64,000 nucleotides of DNA from Purshia tridentata (Eukaryota > Streptophyta > Magnoliopsida > Rosales > Rosaceae): contig QANT01000516.1 of NCBI GenBank assembly GCA_003254885.1, positions 24,420 through 88,419 of the forward strand, written 5' to 3'. A program made the translations under genes and the position numbers. Under the pieces are notes generated by a model, which had not been told where the DNA came from, searched no databases, and saw only the letters and a program-made list of their open reading frames with translations. The first letter of the stretch is position 1. Each line of letters opens with the position of its first letter. This document shows positions 33,472 through 46,556 of the stretch, in pieces.

Positions 33472-35907
33472 TTTATTTTTTTTGTCAAGAAAAAAAAGGG
33501 CAATAATTGAATTCTTATTACGAGTGTGTGGGAAGATATATGTCTTATTATTCGTTGTCTAACTTTCGAGGTAGAAATGTGATATTGTGTTCTAAATAGA
33601 ACTCGTTTAATGTGAGAGTTGAAGAAAAAAGTTAAGATTTTATAGCATTAAGTAACTCAATTTTTTCTTTTTGGGGTCTGATAATATCTAACTTTAAAAC
33701 TCTACTACATATATTTTATGCATCAAGTTTAGGGTGCACTTGGTAATCCATTCTTTTTTTGATTAATCAACTGTTATTTATGAGTTTTGAACTCATAATC
33801 TAGATCTAAAAAGAGAAATTGAGTGTCCTTCAGAAAATTTTCTTATTTCCTCAATAAATGTCCAAGATTTCTGGATAATTTGGACTGATATTATTGCTAG
33901 GTCTAGAGTTCTATAGTAGTAAATTGAAGAAGGAAATATGAATAAAAGAAACACCTTTATTTAAGGCAATGAATGGATCAGAACAAAAAAGATCAAACAC
34001 CCAAATCCAATTAATATTCTGAAACCAAACCCCTCCTTAATTGTCCTATGCATTGACCTCTTCATGGCACTAAAAAATAACATACTTTTATCGGGCTTAG
34101 AACTTTTCTTTATGTTACCAGTCAGGCACCTACTTATTCTGTTCATCTCAAGGTCCATCAGTGCCCATGCACCTCTACATGGGTGAACTAAATAGAGATG
34201 GGCCATCTTTTAGAAACCTAGGCCTGAGGGACAGGATTCTTATTAGGCCCAATAGTTCCTAGTCTTTTCTGAAAAATTTGATCTTCCAATGTGTTGAATA
34301 TCGATTTTGGGCTCTCAGACATCGACAATGGAGAGGCTCAAATGTATGTATTTTTAATTTGATCTTCCAACTTTTAATTTCAGCTCTATGAAATTAACCC
34401 TACCTCTATATATTTTTTTAATTTCACAAGCTATTTGGAGTACTAATTTAATAGTCTCCTTCTTTAAGTGAGGGTTTTTCCAACTTTTAATGTGAAAGTT
34501 TTTTCAGCTTCTAATTTTAGCAGCGGTGCACATAGAGTTGGGTTATCAGCAGAGCGGCAGGAGATCAGCTCGATAAAGTAGCGACGGCAATAGCAACAGA
34601 GAATCGAGGAATGTCATGGTTTCACACCTTCAATTTGTCGCACTTGGTAGTTGCGGCTTCGCGCCCTCGATTTGCCACACAAAAAGTGGGTGGCAGTTGC
34701 TACTTGGTGGTGCTATTTATAATTTTGTTTTGTTTATTTTATTTTGGTTTATTCTTCTGTATTTCAGCCCCTACTAGTCTTGTGGTTTTGTTTTACATAT
34801 TTAGAACTTTTATTCCTGTGTCTGAAATTGAAGGTGGATGTGCCTCGAACGGGAGGGGTTTGTTTATGCCTTTTAATACCTCCTTGTTCCATCATTAGAA
34901 ATTAGTTCAGCATGAGATTAAGCTCACTTTGGATGCGAATTTTGTTCGTCTATCTTGTTTATGTTGCATTTCCGTCCACAGTGTCAAGTTGATAATTTTG
35001 CATCTGATAGTCTTTCCTGGGTGAAGCCTGAGAATTTGGTATTTGGTTCCGTATCTAGTTTTTGACAATTCACTTGCATGTTTGTAATTCTTTATTTAGT
35101 TGTGTAGGTATTGTGTTGAATTGGCCAAATGTTGTAGTGGTAGAAAACCTTATAATTTTTATTATGTTTCATTATATCACACATGTCTTGAATCTAACTT
35201 TTTCAACCAAAAAAAATATACTTTTTTTAAAAAACTAACAAGATGAAAAATGTCATTAACAAAAAATTGCACTCGTCAAGGCACGTAGCTAAACCTTAGA
35301 AGAGACAAGCAATCACCATCCTTTTAATCCCCTTCAAGTTGACCTTATCAAATCCTTGATCAACACCCATTAAGAATCTTGAAGTGGGTTGGGTTGGTAT
35401 AATCCTTTATGCTTGAATGTGATTAGCCCTTGGGAACTTTACTTAACATTAAAAGCCAATAGATCATTATGCAATGCCAAAATATTGCCAATGTTGATGT
35501 CATCTTAATTACAATGAAAATGTTGTTTAGTGAGTAAGAAACAATAGAGCAGTAGTAGACTATTCAAGTTGAAGATTAAGTACTTATCAACTCTATTACT
35601 CACAATCCAAAATGATGACCAAGTCATTTGTTGATAACATCGACATCGATCATGTATACACTTGTGAATGATTCAATCTGCTAGACACCATTAATTAACA
35701 GACAATACCTTGGAAGATATATATATATATTTACAAATAGTACTGCATGTACTGCATGCTAGTCTCTGCTAATTAATTAAACAAGTTAACCCAAAAGGAG
35801 ACATGTTTGCTTACTCGTACAGCACAGAGGGTTTCATATCAACCACAATTCAAGCCTCCTGATTAAACACATCTTCAAGCTAGCCTCGGATTCTTTTGCC
35901 AATGTGG

Positions 35908-35938
35908 CACGTGGCACGTGTCATTCTCTAGCCACGTG
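35908..35938. promoter_or_regulatory. Cluster of three G-boxes (CACGTG)
   Basis: CACGTG occurs at 35908-35913, 35915-35920 and 35933-35938, about 1.25 kb upstream of the ERF start codon. G-boxes bind bZIP and bHLH factors. Whether this serves the ERF gene is inference. Confidence 0.45.
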
Positions 35939-37037
35939 TGACTTATTAGAAAAAAAAAAAAATTTGACAGGCTAATTGACAATTTCTCAGCTCCACTCTG
36001 AAGAGGAATGAACGTTTGGGAATCTATGGCCGCATTTGAAGACTATACTCCTAATCCCAACTATCCAAAAGCCACGGCTTCAAGATTAAGACAAAGGTTT
36101 GGTCCCAATTAACCCTCTAACCTCATGGAAAAACAAATTAATGGTCCCAAGGCAGTGTCATAAATATGTCAAAAAAGGAGGGTATATTGGTAAAGAAAAT
36201 ACAAACAGAAGAAAGGACAAGGTACGGGAGTGCTTGGAGCCCACAATCATTGTATGACCAAGTGGCCAAGTACTAAAATCTGAGGGTGACCATTGCGTCA
36301 TCAACTCAATCAAGCGATATATAAAGTTTTTAAACTAACTTACCAGCCGGATTATAAAATTCCAATCCAACGTTCCAAATCCGTTCTTCATTTACAAGCA
36401 GACAAGATCGGACCGCCTTTCTTCTGTCGGCTTCTCCACGTATTGTTTGATTTTTTCTTTTTGTTTTAGAGTCAAGCTGTTTGGCTCGGCTTCGGTTAAG
36501 CCACAACTTCCATTTGGCTTCTCGGTTGAAGGAAAATAACACAAAAGACTAAAAAGTATGAATCTGGCTAATATGATGAACTGATTAGGAGAGATTGTAA
36601 GAAAAGTTTTATAATTAAGAGTGATCATTCTATTAATCCAATAGCACATACATGCAAGTTTTTCTCTAAAATACATATATAAGTATAACTAAGGAATTAA
36701 GACACTATTATTACTCCCAAAAAGTCATCTTAAACTTAATTTTTTCATAACTAAAAGAAAGCACATATGAAACAACTTAATTTAAGATGTCGCGACAAAA
36801 TTAACCACAATATTGTATTAGTGATAAATTGGATATTGGTGTAGCTTTTGGCAGCTAGCTTAGCCGAGCTCAGGTTTATTCATTAAGCCAAGCTAATGCA
36901 AATTGGAAGTAAATCATGCACACGGTTGACAATATAAAATTGTATAGGATAGGAAGGCCAGGACAAACGAATAATAGAGATGGGTATATGCCTATTTTAA
37001 TTAAGTAATACTCACCAATTCTTGGAGCTAGCCACCT

Positions 37038-37047
37038 TATATATAGT
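37038..37047 (+). promoter_or_regulatory. TATA-like element of the ERF gene
   Basis: TTATATATAG lies about 140 bp before the ATG at 37183, a plausible distance for a plant TATA box with a short leader. Confidence 0.55.
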
Positions 37048-37182
37048 GCCAAAGCATTACGTATACGTACACAGCCCATGTGTTTTTTACATGGTAATCT
37101 AGAGAAAAAAACCCTAATCAAAGCTCAAATAATACAACTCAACCTACCAAGCTAGAAACCCTAGAAAGTCGACCTCTTGTGA

Positions 37183-38109
37183 ATGGCAGGACCTGAACTC
37201 ACAAAAACCACCACTACCACAAGCACCACCAGCACCAGCACCAGCACCAAAAACATGGTAACCAAATCATCACCAAGCACTAAAACCTCACTTAGGAGGT
37301 TTGTTGGGGTCCGTCAGAGGCCTTCAGGAAGATGGGTAGCAGAAATCAAGGACTCCTCCCAACGTGTAAGGCTGTGGCTTGGAACTTATGACACCCCTGA
37401 AGAAGCAGCAAGAGCCTATGATGAGGCGGCTAGAGCCCTACGTGGCGAAAACGCCCGTACCAACTTTGCCTCGCCACCACCAGGAGGAGCGGGCAATCCC
37501 AGGGGGCTTGAGTACTCGAGCCCATTAGGTTCTTGTCCTAATCCAAATGGCGGGTTTATGTCCGGATCCGGAGACCGGCATGGTGGCGGGGCGGGGCTTA
37601 GCTTTTCTTCCTTGAAGGCCAAGTTAAGCAAGAACCTCCAAAGCATCATTGCTCGGAGCAGTGACCATAACAAGTCATCCAAGAGTAGGGTGAGTGACCA
37701 CTTCACTTTTGCAAGCATATTCCACTTCAGGAAATATAATCAGTACCAAAACCCAAACCCATTGCTTGACATGAAGAACATAGAGAAAGTGGTGCAGCCT
37801 AGCATCATTGTGCCCCATAATGGGGATCATCAAATTAGTGCTACTGAGTCCTCTTCTTGGGAAACCTCTAGTATTTCAGACTGCATTGCGGAGTGGGCTC
37901 ATGGGTTTCGGATTCCCGGGGCGGATTCCGAAGGATCAGATATCGGGGAAGAGGTGATTGTGGACCAATTTATGGGGTGGATTGATAGTCCGGAATTGAG
38001 TAGTGGTGGTGGTGATCATGGTGAGGGGTCAAGGAGTAAGAGGTTCAAGGTTTCATCTTCTGTTATGGTGCCTCCAACATTTAGTACTATTGGACCTCCA
38101 TATAATTAG
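37183..38109 (+). CDS. ERF-family AP2 transcription factor (308 aa)
   Basis: An intronless gene with one AP2/ERF domain at about residues 39-96 ([51 protein letters not shown]). At the two positions used to separate DREB from ERF proteins it has Val (DREB-like) and Asp (ERF-like), and PSGRW replaces the common PWGKW, as in RAP2.11/ERN-related factors. The N-terminus is a Thr/Ser run; the C-terminal part holds acidic segments ([20 protein letters not shown]) that could activate transcription. It should act in the nucleus on GCC-box or related sites. I cannot assign the ortholog. Confidence 0.88.
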   Translation: MAGPELTKTTTTTSTTSTSTSTKNMVTKSSPSTKTSLRRFVGVRQRPSGRWVAEIKDSSQRVRLWLGTYDTPEEAARAYDEAARALRGENARTNFASPPPGGAGNPRGLEYSSPLGSCPNPNGGFMSGSGDRHGGGAGLSFSSLKAKLSKNLQSIIARSSDHNKSSKSRVSDHFTFASIFHFRKYNQYQNPNPLLDMKNIEKVVQPSIIVPHNGDHQISATESSSWETSSISDCIAEWAHGFRIPGADSEGSDIGEEVIVDQFMGWIDSPELSSGGGDHGEGSRSKRFKVSSSVMVPPTFSTIGPPYN

Positions 38110-38324
38110 TGGATTGAAATTTAAAATTAATCAAGGGAGGGTACGGATTAATTATGCAATTGCATGTGTTTGCTAATTGATTATTGATCCGTATGATCAT
38201 CAGGTGATATGTACGTATAAGGCTTCTTTACAAAAGGCTGATAAGTTGCCATAAGAACTAAGAAGTGTACTAGCTTGTTGCTGCTGTAGGTGATGTCAAA
38301 GCTAAATAGGTTCTCCATGTACAC

Positions 38325-38362
38325 AGAGAGGGAGAGGGAGAGAGAGAGAGAGAGAGAGAGAG
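38325..38362. repeat. (GA)n microsatellite in the ERF 3' flank
   Basis: A nearly pure GA/GGAGA run about 220 bp after the ERF stop codon. Confidence 0.9.
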
Positions 38363-38804
38363 GTCCACTTGGGAATAAAAAGATTATAATTATAATGAGT
38401 AAAACGTGAGATGTCAGCTGTTTTCAGATGACATGAACAAGTTGGGTACTAATGTTAAATTTATGGTAGATGACAAAGTCTAATTAGTAGTGTTTTATTG
38501 TTTATACGTTTGATTAAAAATGCACCCCAAACAAACCAACATCGATCGATCACACACGGATATATATATATAAATCAAACCTTTAATTTTCTTCTCGTTA
38601 TATAATATATAAGTAGAAGAAAATTAAATTAAGGTTTGATACATCGATCTCTATCCTCATGCAGTATTGAAGTTATGTAGCTAACCATTACTTCACGTCC
38701 CTCTTCCCCGGCCTCCAAATTATGAGAACAAACATCGATCGATCGGTACAAGAAAGTGCAAACTTTGCAAGTACGTTAAGGGTCTATTTTGGCATTTAAC
38801 CCCC

Positions 38805-39013
38805 AAAAAAAAAAAACTGCGAAACAAACACTACCTAGAGGGCCCATATAATCTATCGACTTGGGTGAAAACTCTCTACTTATCAATTGTTGGGTGAAAA
38901 TTTTATGCTAAAAAAAAAAAACTGCGAAACAAACACTACCTAGAGGGCCCATATAATCTATCGACTTGGGTGAAAACACTCTACTTATCAATTGTTGGGT
39001 GAAAATTTTATGC
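38805..39013. repeat. Tandem duplication, 2 x about 104 bp
   Basis: Two near-identical units, each starting with an A run followed by CTGCGAAACAAACACTACC and ending GAAAATTTTATGCT. The second starts at 38910. Confidence 0.9.
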
Positions 39014-39514
39014 TCACATTTTTCATATAATTGAGGGAGATTGGAACTGATACTTAGAGTGATCAAGTAGGGTATAGCCGTCAAAATCCTACGTACCAGA
39101 TTAAGAACACAAGCTATCTAATCTACTTGTAGAGTGGAACTGAGCTACTTTGGTGTCATTAGCTGAAAGTTCTCAAATAAAAGCTTAATTAATCAACCCC
39201 TCGAAGCCCCAACAACCCTTCAAGCCACATGCTCAAGATATTCAAGACATTTCATAGTTATCTCATAGTTAAAATAGGAAAATAACTTTATAAGGGAAAA
39301 GGGAGGTAGTTTGAAATTGCATTACATTTTGAAGTTTGGATTTGTGAGCTAAATATAATTGATGCAATTTTTTGTTATGGTACCCACCAAAGACATGGCC
39401 AAGTTGAAAGAATAAATATGCTCGATCAACTCTAGGGGTTAGACCTATGTCGAATCTATGCAATCATTTTTATGCTTTAGAGTTACTCTATGAAGAAAGT
39501 TATTTGAACTATAT

Positions 39515-40190
39515 TTAGGTTGAATTTCATTTTTCGTCAATTTATGTAGTTTTGGGTCAAATTTTACTCTCTTTTCTTTTCAATTGTTTTGATTTTGGCC
39601 TTGTACTAGACATATAGTTGTAATTCAAGGACATATTAGACTATTAGTATTTCCTTCCATTAAGTCGTTAAATTCGATCTTAAATTACTAATGATTTATA
39701 ATGTACATGACCAAAATTGTAAAGGTTTGTAAAGTATAGACAAAAACGTAACGGATTCAACATGCAACTTAATGAACGGAAATGCTATTCTCCTTAAATT
39801 GCAACGAATTGTAAAGTATGTAATCAAAATTTGAAAGCTACGGGATAGGGATAGGGATAGAGGTAAAGTATGTAAAGTATGCTATTCTCTAGTGATTCAA
39901 ACGCTATTCCTACGGGATAGGGATAGAGAAAGAGGAAAAAACCAAAGATTTCACATAGTACTTTTGATCGAAAAATCAATCTGATTTATTTCGTACCTTC
40001 CGCTCAATGATAAAATGGGTCAGATTCTACAGGATCAAACCTATGGGACTTAAGGAATGATGGAAGAGAATAAAATAAAAATAAAAAAATAAAAAAATAA
40101 AAGAGAGGGAAAAATAATAATAAAAAGTATCAGAATAAAAGTAATACTTGACTAAAATTATAGAGACCGAAAGTGAAATTTAACCCTATA
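39515..40190. mobile_element. Possible TIR element (MITE/MULE-like)
   Basis: The left end (TTTAGGTTGAATTTCATTTTT) and the reverse complement of the right end (AGGGTTAAATTTCACTTTCG) are related over about 50 bp and face each other. No transposase is present, and no target duplication was established. Confidence 0.4.
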
Positions 40191-42903
40191 CCTATTGGTC
40201 ACATCATTGGGCATAGAGATGATGCCAGCTCTGAAGGCCGGGGTTGGGGTGGAGAGGATGGGACTGGGGATGGGTTAGGAATATAACATAGCAGGATATG
40301 GAAGCCAAGCCTGTTAGATACCTGGAGTCTTGGGCTCCACTCGGCCCTTGCATGATAAGACCAAAGTGAATGGGCCGGGCCTGTGAGCTTTAAATTGTTC
40401 TAGTTATTAGGATCCGCATCACTTAAAAATCAATGCAAATTAATATAGCAAATTACCTTTCATGCTATGCTAAAAGAAGTAAAAATTCATTCACACTATG
40501 ATTAAACCAAATTTAGCAATGGTTGGCATATGGCCAATGTTAGTAGCTTCTTGGGTTTGACTTTGAACTTTGTAGTTTGTACAAAAAGTGTCAAAAGTGA
40601 CAAGCCAACTATTTGTACTTGGAATTCAAAGTAGCAAGACTAAATTTGACCAAGTAATTGGTCTTTGAAAGATCAAAGAGATTTAGTCAGAAACTGGGTA
40701 CTGAAACAGAAACATGCCTCAATTAATCATGAGAAGCACAATCTAGTCCCTGGTTCTCAAGCAGCAGTACTACTATTGGGCCTACTGGCTCATTGTTTTC
40801 AGAGACAAATACAATCAAAAGTTTTGAGCTTGTATGAATGCATAATAGCATCTTCTCTCTTTCTTTCGGCGTTTAGAAAACGTCAAAGTATTTTTATGTT
40901 GAAGAAATTAGGATCCCATTCTTGGTTTGACTACATTTTTTACGCGTCAAAGTAATTTATGTTGAGAACTGTCATCCATGGCTGGAGAACATTGAAAAAA
41001 AAAAAAAGAAAAAAAAAGAAAAGAATGAAAGTTTTGGTTTGTAGCCAGACGCAAAAAAAATTGGAGATGGTGGTCTGCTTTTTATCTCCTAGTTTTCAAA
41101 CCAAGCAATGATCTCTTTCTCTTTACCTGACATTTAGCTATATTAAATTACTAAACAGTAGTCATTCTCATTAGAAAGCATTTTAGGTTTATGGTTCTAA
41201 TCATTATATTTCACTCTAAAAAGGAAAACAAAATTAAAAATTCAAACAACCCTTTTGGATAGTTTTCAATGTCAAAGTTCTTTTTGAAATGTCTTGAAAG
41301 TAGATAATATATATATATATATATATGCGCATATCAGAGACATAAAGCAGTTAACTTGTACTTCAAACTAATGGCAAAAATAAAAACTTGTACTTCAAAT
41401 TAATTAGCATCACTGAAAGAAATAAGTCCCTTTAGGGCATTCTCTCCTGCTTAATTGGGGTTAGTGATGCCAGCATTATTGAGAAATATGTGTTTATTTC
41501 ATTTGACACTAAAGGGTTTTGAGTCTGCCTGGGTTTAATTTGGCATGAAGCAAACAAAATGTTGCCAGCATTATTAAGCAAACAAAATGTTGTTTCCCTT
41601 TTATTTTACTTCGGCTTTAAACTACAATCCGCATTAATAAAATCGCAGTCAATGCATAGACCACACTTTTCAGTATCACTTTTTTTAATTAGTATGCTCG
41701 ATACATTGCATCGTAAATCTTATTTTCTTAAACATAACTCTAATTTTCTCACACAACTCCAAGCTAGTCAAAAAGCATAATCTAAACTGTATGTAAAGCA
41801 ACTCCAAGCTAGTCAATTAAATTACTAATGAATTTGGAAACTAAGCTTCTTTCCTTAGCAAAAAGAATCCTCATTAATCAATATTAATCTCATATGAAAT
41901 TTTCTAGAACATCTATTCCTCATTAAACAAAACTTTGAAAAGCTTAAAAATCGATATTCTTTTGGCAAACCGCACAAGCTAGCGTCTTGTTGTGACTCAA
42001 AAGTTGTTTGATTGCTTTATGTGCTCTCTTCTATGCACTTTTAGCCAAAAGCAAATAAATAGAGTCCTAATCACCACTCACTTTCATGCTTTCTATGTGA
42101 TTCTTTACACACACTCTTATGGAACATAATTTATCATCATTATAGGACATACACTACTAGCTAAATATAGAAGCTTCAATTCCTCTTAATTATTGTACAC
42201 TCTTATTTTTCTTTGCTCGTTATATGGTCACATCTTTAATTGACAGAGGTCATTTGCCTAAAATAATGAACGAATGGTTGCTTAATTGTAAATTTTAGGT
42301 AAAATTAATTAAATCATGTTCATCATTTATAAATAAATATATATATATATATATATATTTGTTAAGTTTTAGAGAGAAGAAAGAAGATGAGAAAAAAGAG
42401 ATATATAATCCCATATATGTGGGAAATGAACTTTCTTTTCTTGTTCAAAATTAAACAAAAGAAAGTAAACAAGAAAAGAAAGTTCATTATAGAATTTGAG
42501 ATTTATAAAATTCTATTTATTTGTCAGTCCAAAGTTCCAAACACAAGAAAAAGAGATACTATATATTTTGTACAGCCCCTTGGTTTGTTATTCTTTTTCT
42601 TTTCTTTTTGTTGGATACTTTGCTTCAAAACTTTGTCTCAGTTATCTGTTTTATGAAGAAGAGAACTTGTTTGATATGACATAAAAAAAAAGTTTAACGG
42701 AAATTATTTTCGATTTAGTTATTTTTTACAGAAATAATCTTTAAATATTTATCTAAAAAATAAACGATTATGATTATATTATGAAAATACATTATAGAAT
42801 AAGAATAATAATAAAAAAAGATGAAAAAAGTAGATAGCATTTTTTTTGTACTAAATATTATCATTTGAAGAAATAATTGTGTAGCTTGGCCAAAAAAAAG
42901 AAG

Positions 42904-43107
42904 AAGAAATAATTGTGTAGTACAAGGACCACATAGATGATTGTGCAGGTCGTTTTCAACTATCTGGCTCCAAGTGGCTAGCTGATCGAGTGTTGGGAAT
43001 AAATCCCCTCGCCACGACAAATATAAATAATTGTGTAGTACAAGGACCACATAGATGATGGTGCAGGTCGTTTTCAACTATCTGGCTCCAAGTGGCTAGC
43101 TGATCGA
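42904..43107. repeat. Direct repeat of about 86 bp, copies 119 bp apart
   Basis: AATAATTGTGTAGTACAAGG starts both copies (about 42904 and 43027) and GGCTAGCTGATCGAG ends both. The spacer has TGTTGGGAATAAATCCC, which resembles retroelement terminal sequence. Confidence 0.85.
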
Positions 43108-44945
43108 GGTGGTGGGTTTTGGTCATTTATGAATCTTGGTTTCCTGTTTATTCACTTTTATTCACTCTACTGCAGTTTCAGACTTTCAGTGCACAACAAC
43201 TGCAATTTCTTTGGTAAAACACAACAACTGCAAGTTAATTCCCACTATATCATCGACTATAATTATTAATTGTGTTAATAATTTGCACCTCATGTGGGAG
43301 CATTAACAAACATGCATGACTTTATCCTAACTTTATATTATTAGGGTTACATAAACATGGACATCTGAATTAATCATCCCAACACCGATCGATCGAATAT
43401 TTTTTGGTGTTATTATGTGTAAATTATGGTCATTTTGTTTTATGTGTATCTTTGTTTGGTGGAAGTTGGAAATATATGCCTCCCACAAGATAACATGACA
43501 CAATAATTTTCGTTGGGGCACCTTTGGATATATCGATGCTGTATAATTCTCTCTCATTACATCATATACATGAATGTATATATACATATTATATATATAT
43601 ATAAATTTTATCTTATGCCAACAAGTCTGTATTTTTCTTTACGAATTTTTTGTACTAAGCATTTGACCGAATAGTTTATTTTCTAGGCCTCACTTCAAAT
43701 ATCATTTAATTTGTAAAAAATCTCCAAAATCAAAAGTCATGTAGCCATTTGATTATAATAACAATTATTTATATGCTTTTATCGAAAATAGTATTGTCTA
43801 TTTATTTGGTCACAGTTAGATGATTAATAATTTCTAATTATGTTAATTTTTTACAATAATAATCTTCAAAGTAGAGCTTAAAAAATGAACAGTTCAAATT
43901 ATAAAATTAATTATGTAGTGGTGCCAAAAAAATAGTTAGCTTATATTAACTTATTAATTAGTTAGCTTTAGATGCTTCTCTCTTTTTTATAAATATAATT
44001 TATACTTGTATTAATTTGACTTTCAATTCAAGTCACTTATAAAATATTTAAGAAATTTTCTCTATGATTTAGGGGCTGAATAATAAAAGTCAAAGTCACT
44101 AGATAACTATTAATAGAATATGTAATACAAAGCCTAGATTAATGGTAAAGCAAATCAAGATAAGTTTGTTCCAATAGTGCATCTAGTCAAATCGTAATTA
44201 GGTCATTGTTGATTTAAAATATGTTGATAGTTTCACATTCATTGAATGGGCTAAACTGCCAATAAGGTCATAAAGACTTATTGAGACTCTTCACAATTGA
44301 AGAATTTTTTGTGGTGTAATCAATTTAACATATAAGAATATTATTTGACAACATATTTATTTATATAGGATATAATATTAATAACATTTACCAATATAGA
44401 TTAGTTACATTACGTGATGATATATTAGTTACATCCAAATTCTCTATCACAAGTAAAAAATTTTTTTATATATATATACACTTCGTTTTTAGGGCCACTC
44501 GCTGGTTTGGTACAATTAAAATGCAGGTGATCGACTATTGCCTAAAAAAAAAATGCAGGTGACAGGTGAGGTGAGTGGTGGTGACCACTTGTTATATTGA
44601 GTAGTTTATTTAAAACATTCTTACGTAGAGCCAATCCATATAGTAAACACCAACACTACTAGCAGTCTAGCTACTGCAACCATTTCTCTTTTCAAGTAAT
44701 TGACTCTTGGGCTTTACGACATCTTTCCATCAACACCCAACTGATGATATATAATGAAATGTTAAGATATTTACTAGTTACTTTATATTTCAATAATGGT
44801 CTTACGAAATGATCTTTAAATAAAAATTCAGTGGTTTAAAAAACATATATATGTCAGTAAATTGACATGCTGTAAATCTTTGTTTCTTTAAGTTATGTTT
44901 AGTTCGCGAAATGAGTTTTATAAGAATGCAATTCATCCTAGGATG

Positions 44946-45525
44946 GAGGGGTGGACATTTTCACCATAAAACCACGAAACCAAACCAAACCACTCCTAAA
45001 AAAAGGGTAAAAAACTGTGTTGACTTTTTTGGTTAAACACTGTTATAAAAATATATCGAACTAAACTGTCCTTAATAGGTGTAGGTATCGGTTTTACACC
45101 TAATAAAATCAAGTTGAACCAAACCGCATCATAATTATAATTATATAAATATATATATATGGTTTATATATGATTTTAAATTAAAAAGTGACCAAAAACA
45201 TTATTTATGGTTTATTGTTTAATTTCTTTTGGACTTTTGATTGGATTGGAATTTAGAAAGTGGAAACTATTAATTATTTTAATTTGTTTTGGACTTTTGG
45301 TTGGATTGGAATTTAGAAAGTAGAACTATCAATTATGAAACACTATTAAACATATTTGAAATTTAGAATTTGGACTTTGTATTAGTATATTACATATACT
45401 TGTTACTTTGTTAGTTGTTAGTCTTTTTTAATTTGGGCTAAAAAAATGCTCAAAAACATATTTGAGCTAAAAAAAAAGCTCAAAAACATATCGAATTATA
45501 TATAGATCTAATTATCCACCCCTAA
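44946..45525. mobile_element. Possible non-autonomous hAT-like element with an internal 60-bp duplication
   Basis: The ends AGGGGTGGACATTTTC (left) and AGGGGTGGATAATTAG (reverse complement of the right end) match over nine bases and enclose about 580 bp with no gene. Inside, a unit of about 60 bp (TTTTGGACTTTTGATTGGAT) is duplicated near 45225 and 45285. An 8-bp target duplication could not be confirmed. Confidence 0.4.
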
Positions 45526-46022
45526 TAATGAAAGAGCAGCTTGAGATAGAGCATTTTGGACCAAATGAACCACCTCACAAAAGCTTAAAATATTTTGTTC
45601 AAAATAATTAAGCAAAAATGTCATGAGAATAAAAGAAAAAGATTTGTCCTTAATTGACCATTTGATAATAAATCCTAAAACACGTTAGTTTTTAATAGAT
45701 TTTATGAATTCTCCATAATTGTCACGGATATGGATTTTGCTCAAAATTTCCAACCAAATTTCTACATTTTTGGATCACTGGAATTTCCATGGATGCCAAA
45801 TTTTTAGTCCTACCCATGTTTTTCTGACAAAAAGAATCCCGGCCATTTTTTCAGACAGAAAAAAAAAACCCATTTTTATTTTTTTCGAACTTTTCTCATT
45901 CCCAACAATTCCTTAAGTTGACTTTTTAAGGTTGTGATCGTTTTGCACCATATTTCTCTATTTTTGTTAAAGAACCATATTTCTCATTTAATAACTACTA
46001 AATATTACTGAATTGAGAAAAA

Positions 46023-46023
46023 N
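46023..46023. other. Undetermined base (N) in an A run
   Basis: A single N sits within a poly-A tract. It marks low-quality sequence at a homopolymer; the tract length there is uncertain. Confidence 0.95.
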
Positions 46024-46556
46024 AAAAAAAAAAAAAAAACAAAACAAAAAACAAGCTCATTAAATAGGACAGTTCTTTTGTCCACATGACTTTGTTTGTA
46101 TATAAACTTGGAAACTAACGAGGCTAGGCATCTTGGAGAAATAGCAAATGCCATGAATATTAAAATACAAAAAATATTTGGATAAAAACAAAATTATGCT
46201 CACAATTCTCTTTACAAAACGCCACATATTGTATTCTATACCCCTTACAAAGCAACTTTTTGATTCCTCGAGTGAATTGAGGATAGGAAAGGGACAAGAA
46301 GTGAGAATTTGTATTTGATTATTTATGTTGTTGAAGCTTTGAAGTTTGAAGAATACTTTGGATGAGTTTGGAAGAAGGCATTAATATCCTCCATATATAT
46401 GATTGAGTCAATGAGGCTTTCCTTCAATTCTGGAGTGAAAACCTCTACACTCATTCTAATTCTCAACCTAACCAACCATCCTATATATATATCTCTCAAA
46501 ATATATATATTATAGATATATATCTCTGAATTTAGTACCTCCTCATCTTCTTCATC

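Larger units (their letters stand above)
29617..37182. other. Gene-poor spacer of 7.6 kb between AIL and ERF genes
   Basis: I recognise no protein gene. It holds a transposon-like scrap at about 30900-31112, a 115-bp tandem duplication at 33241 and a G-box cluster at 35908. Short frames at 33961-34206 and 34611-34898 have no recognisable domain. The last 150 bp are the ERF promoter. Confidence 0.5.
38110..46556. other. Gene-poor spacer of 8.4 kb between the ERF and DUF1645 genes
   Basis: No protein gene is recognised. It contains the repeats at 38325, 38805 and 42904, two inverted-repeat elements (about 39515-40190 and 44946-45525), TA runs near 41310 and 42340, and one undetermined base at 46023. 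Confidence 0.5.

Noticed and set aside
33961-34898. Short frames at 33961-34206 and 34611-34898
   Set aside because: No recognisable domain, no splice context, and composition like the surrounding spacer.
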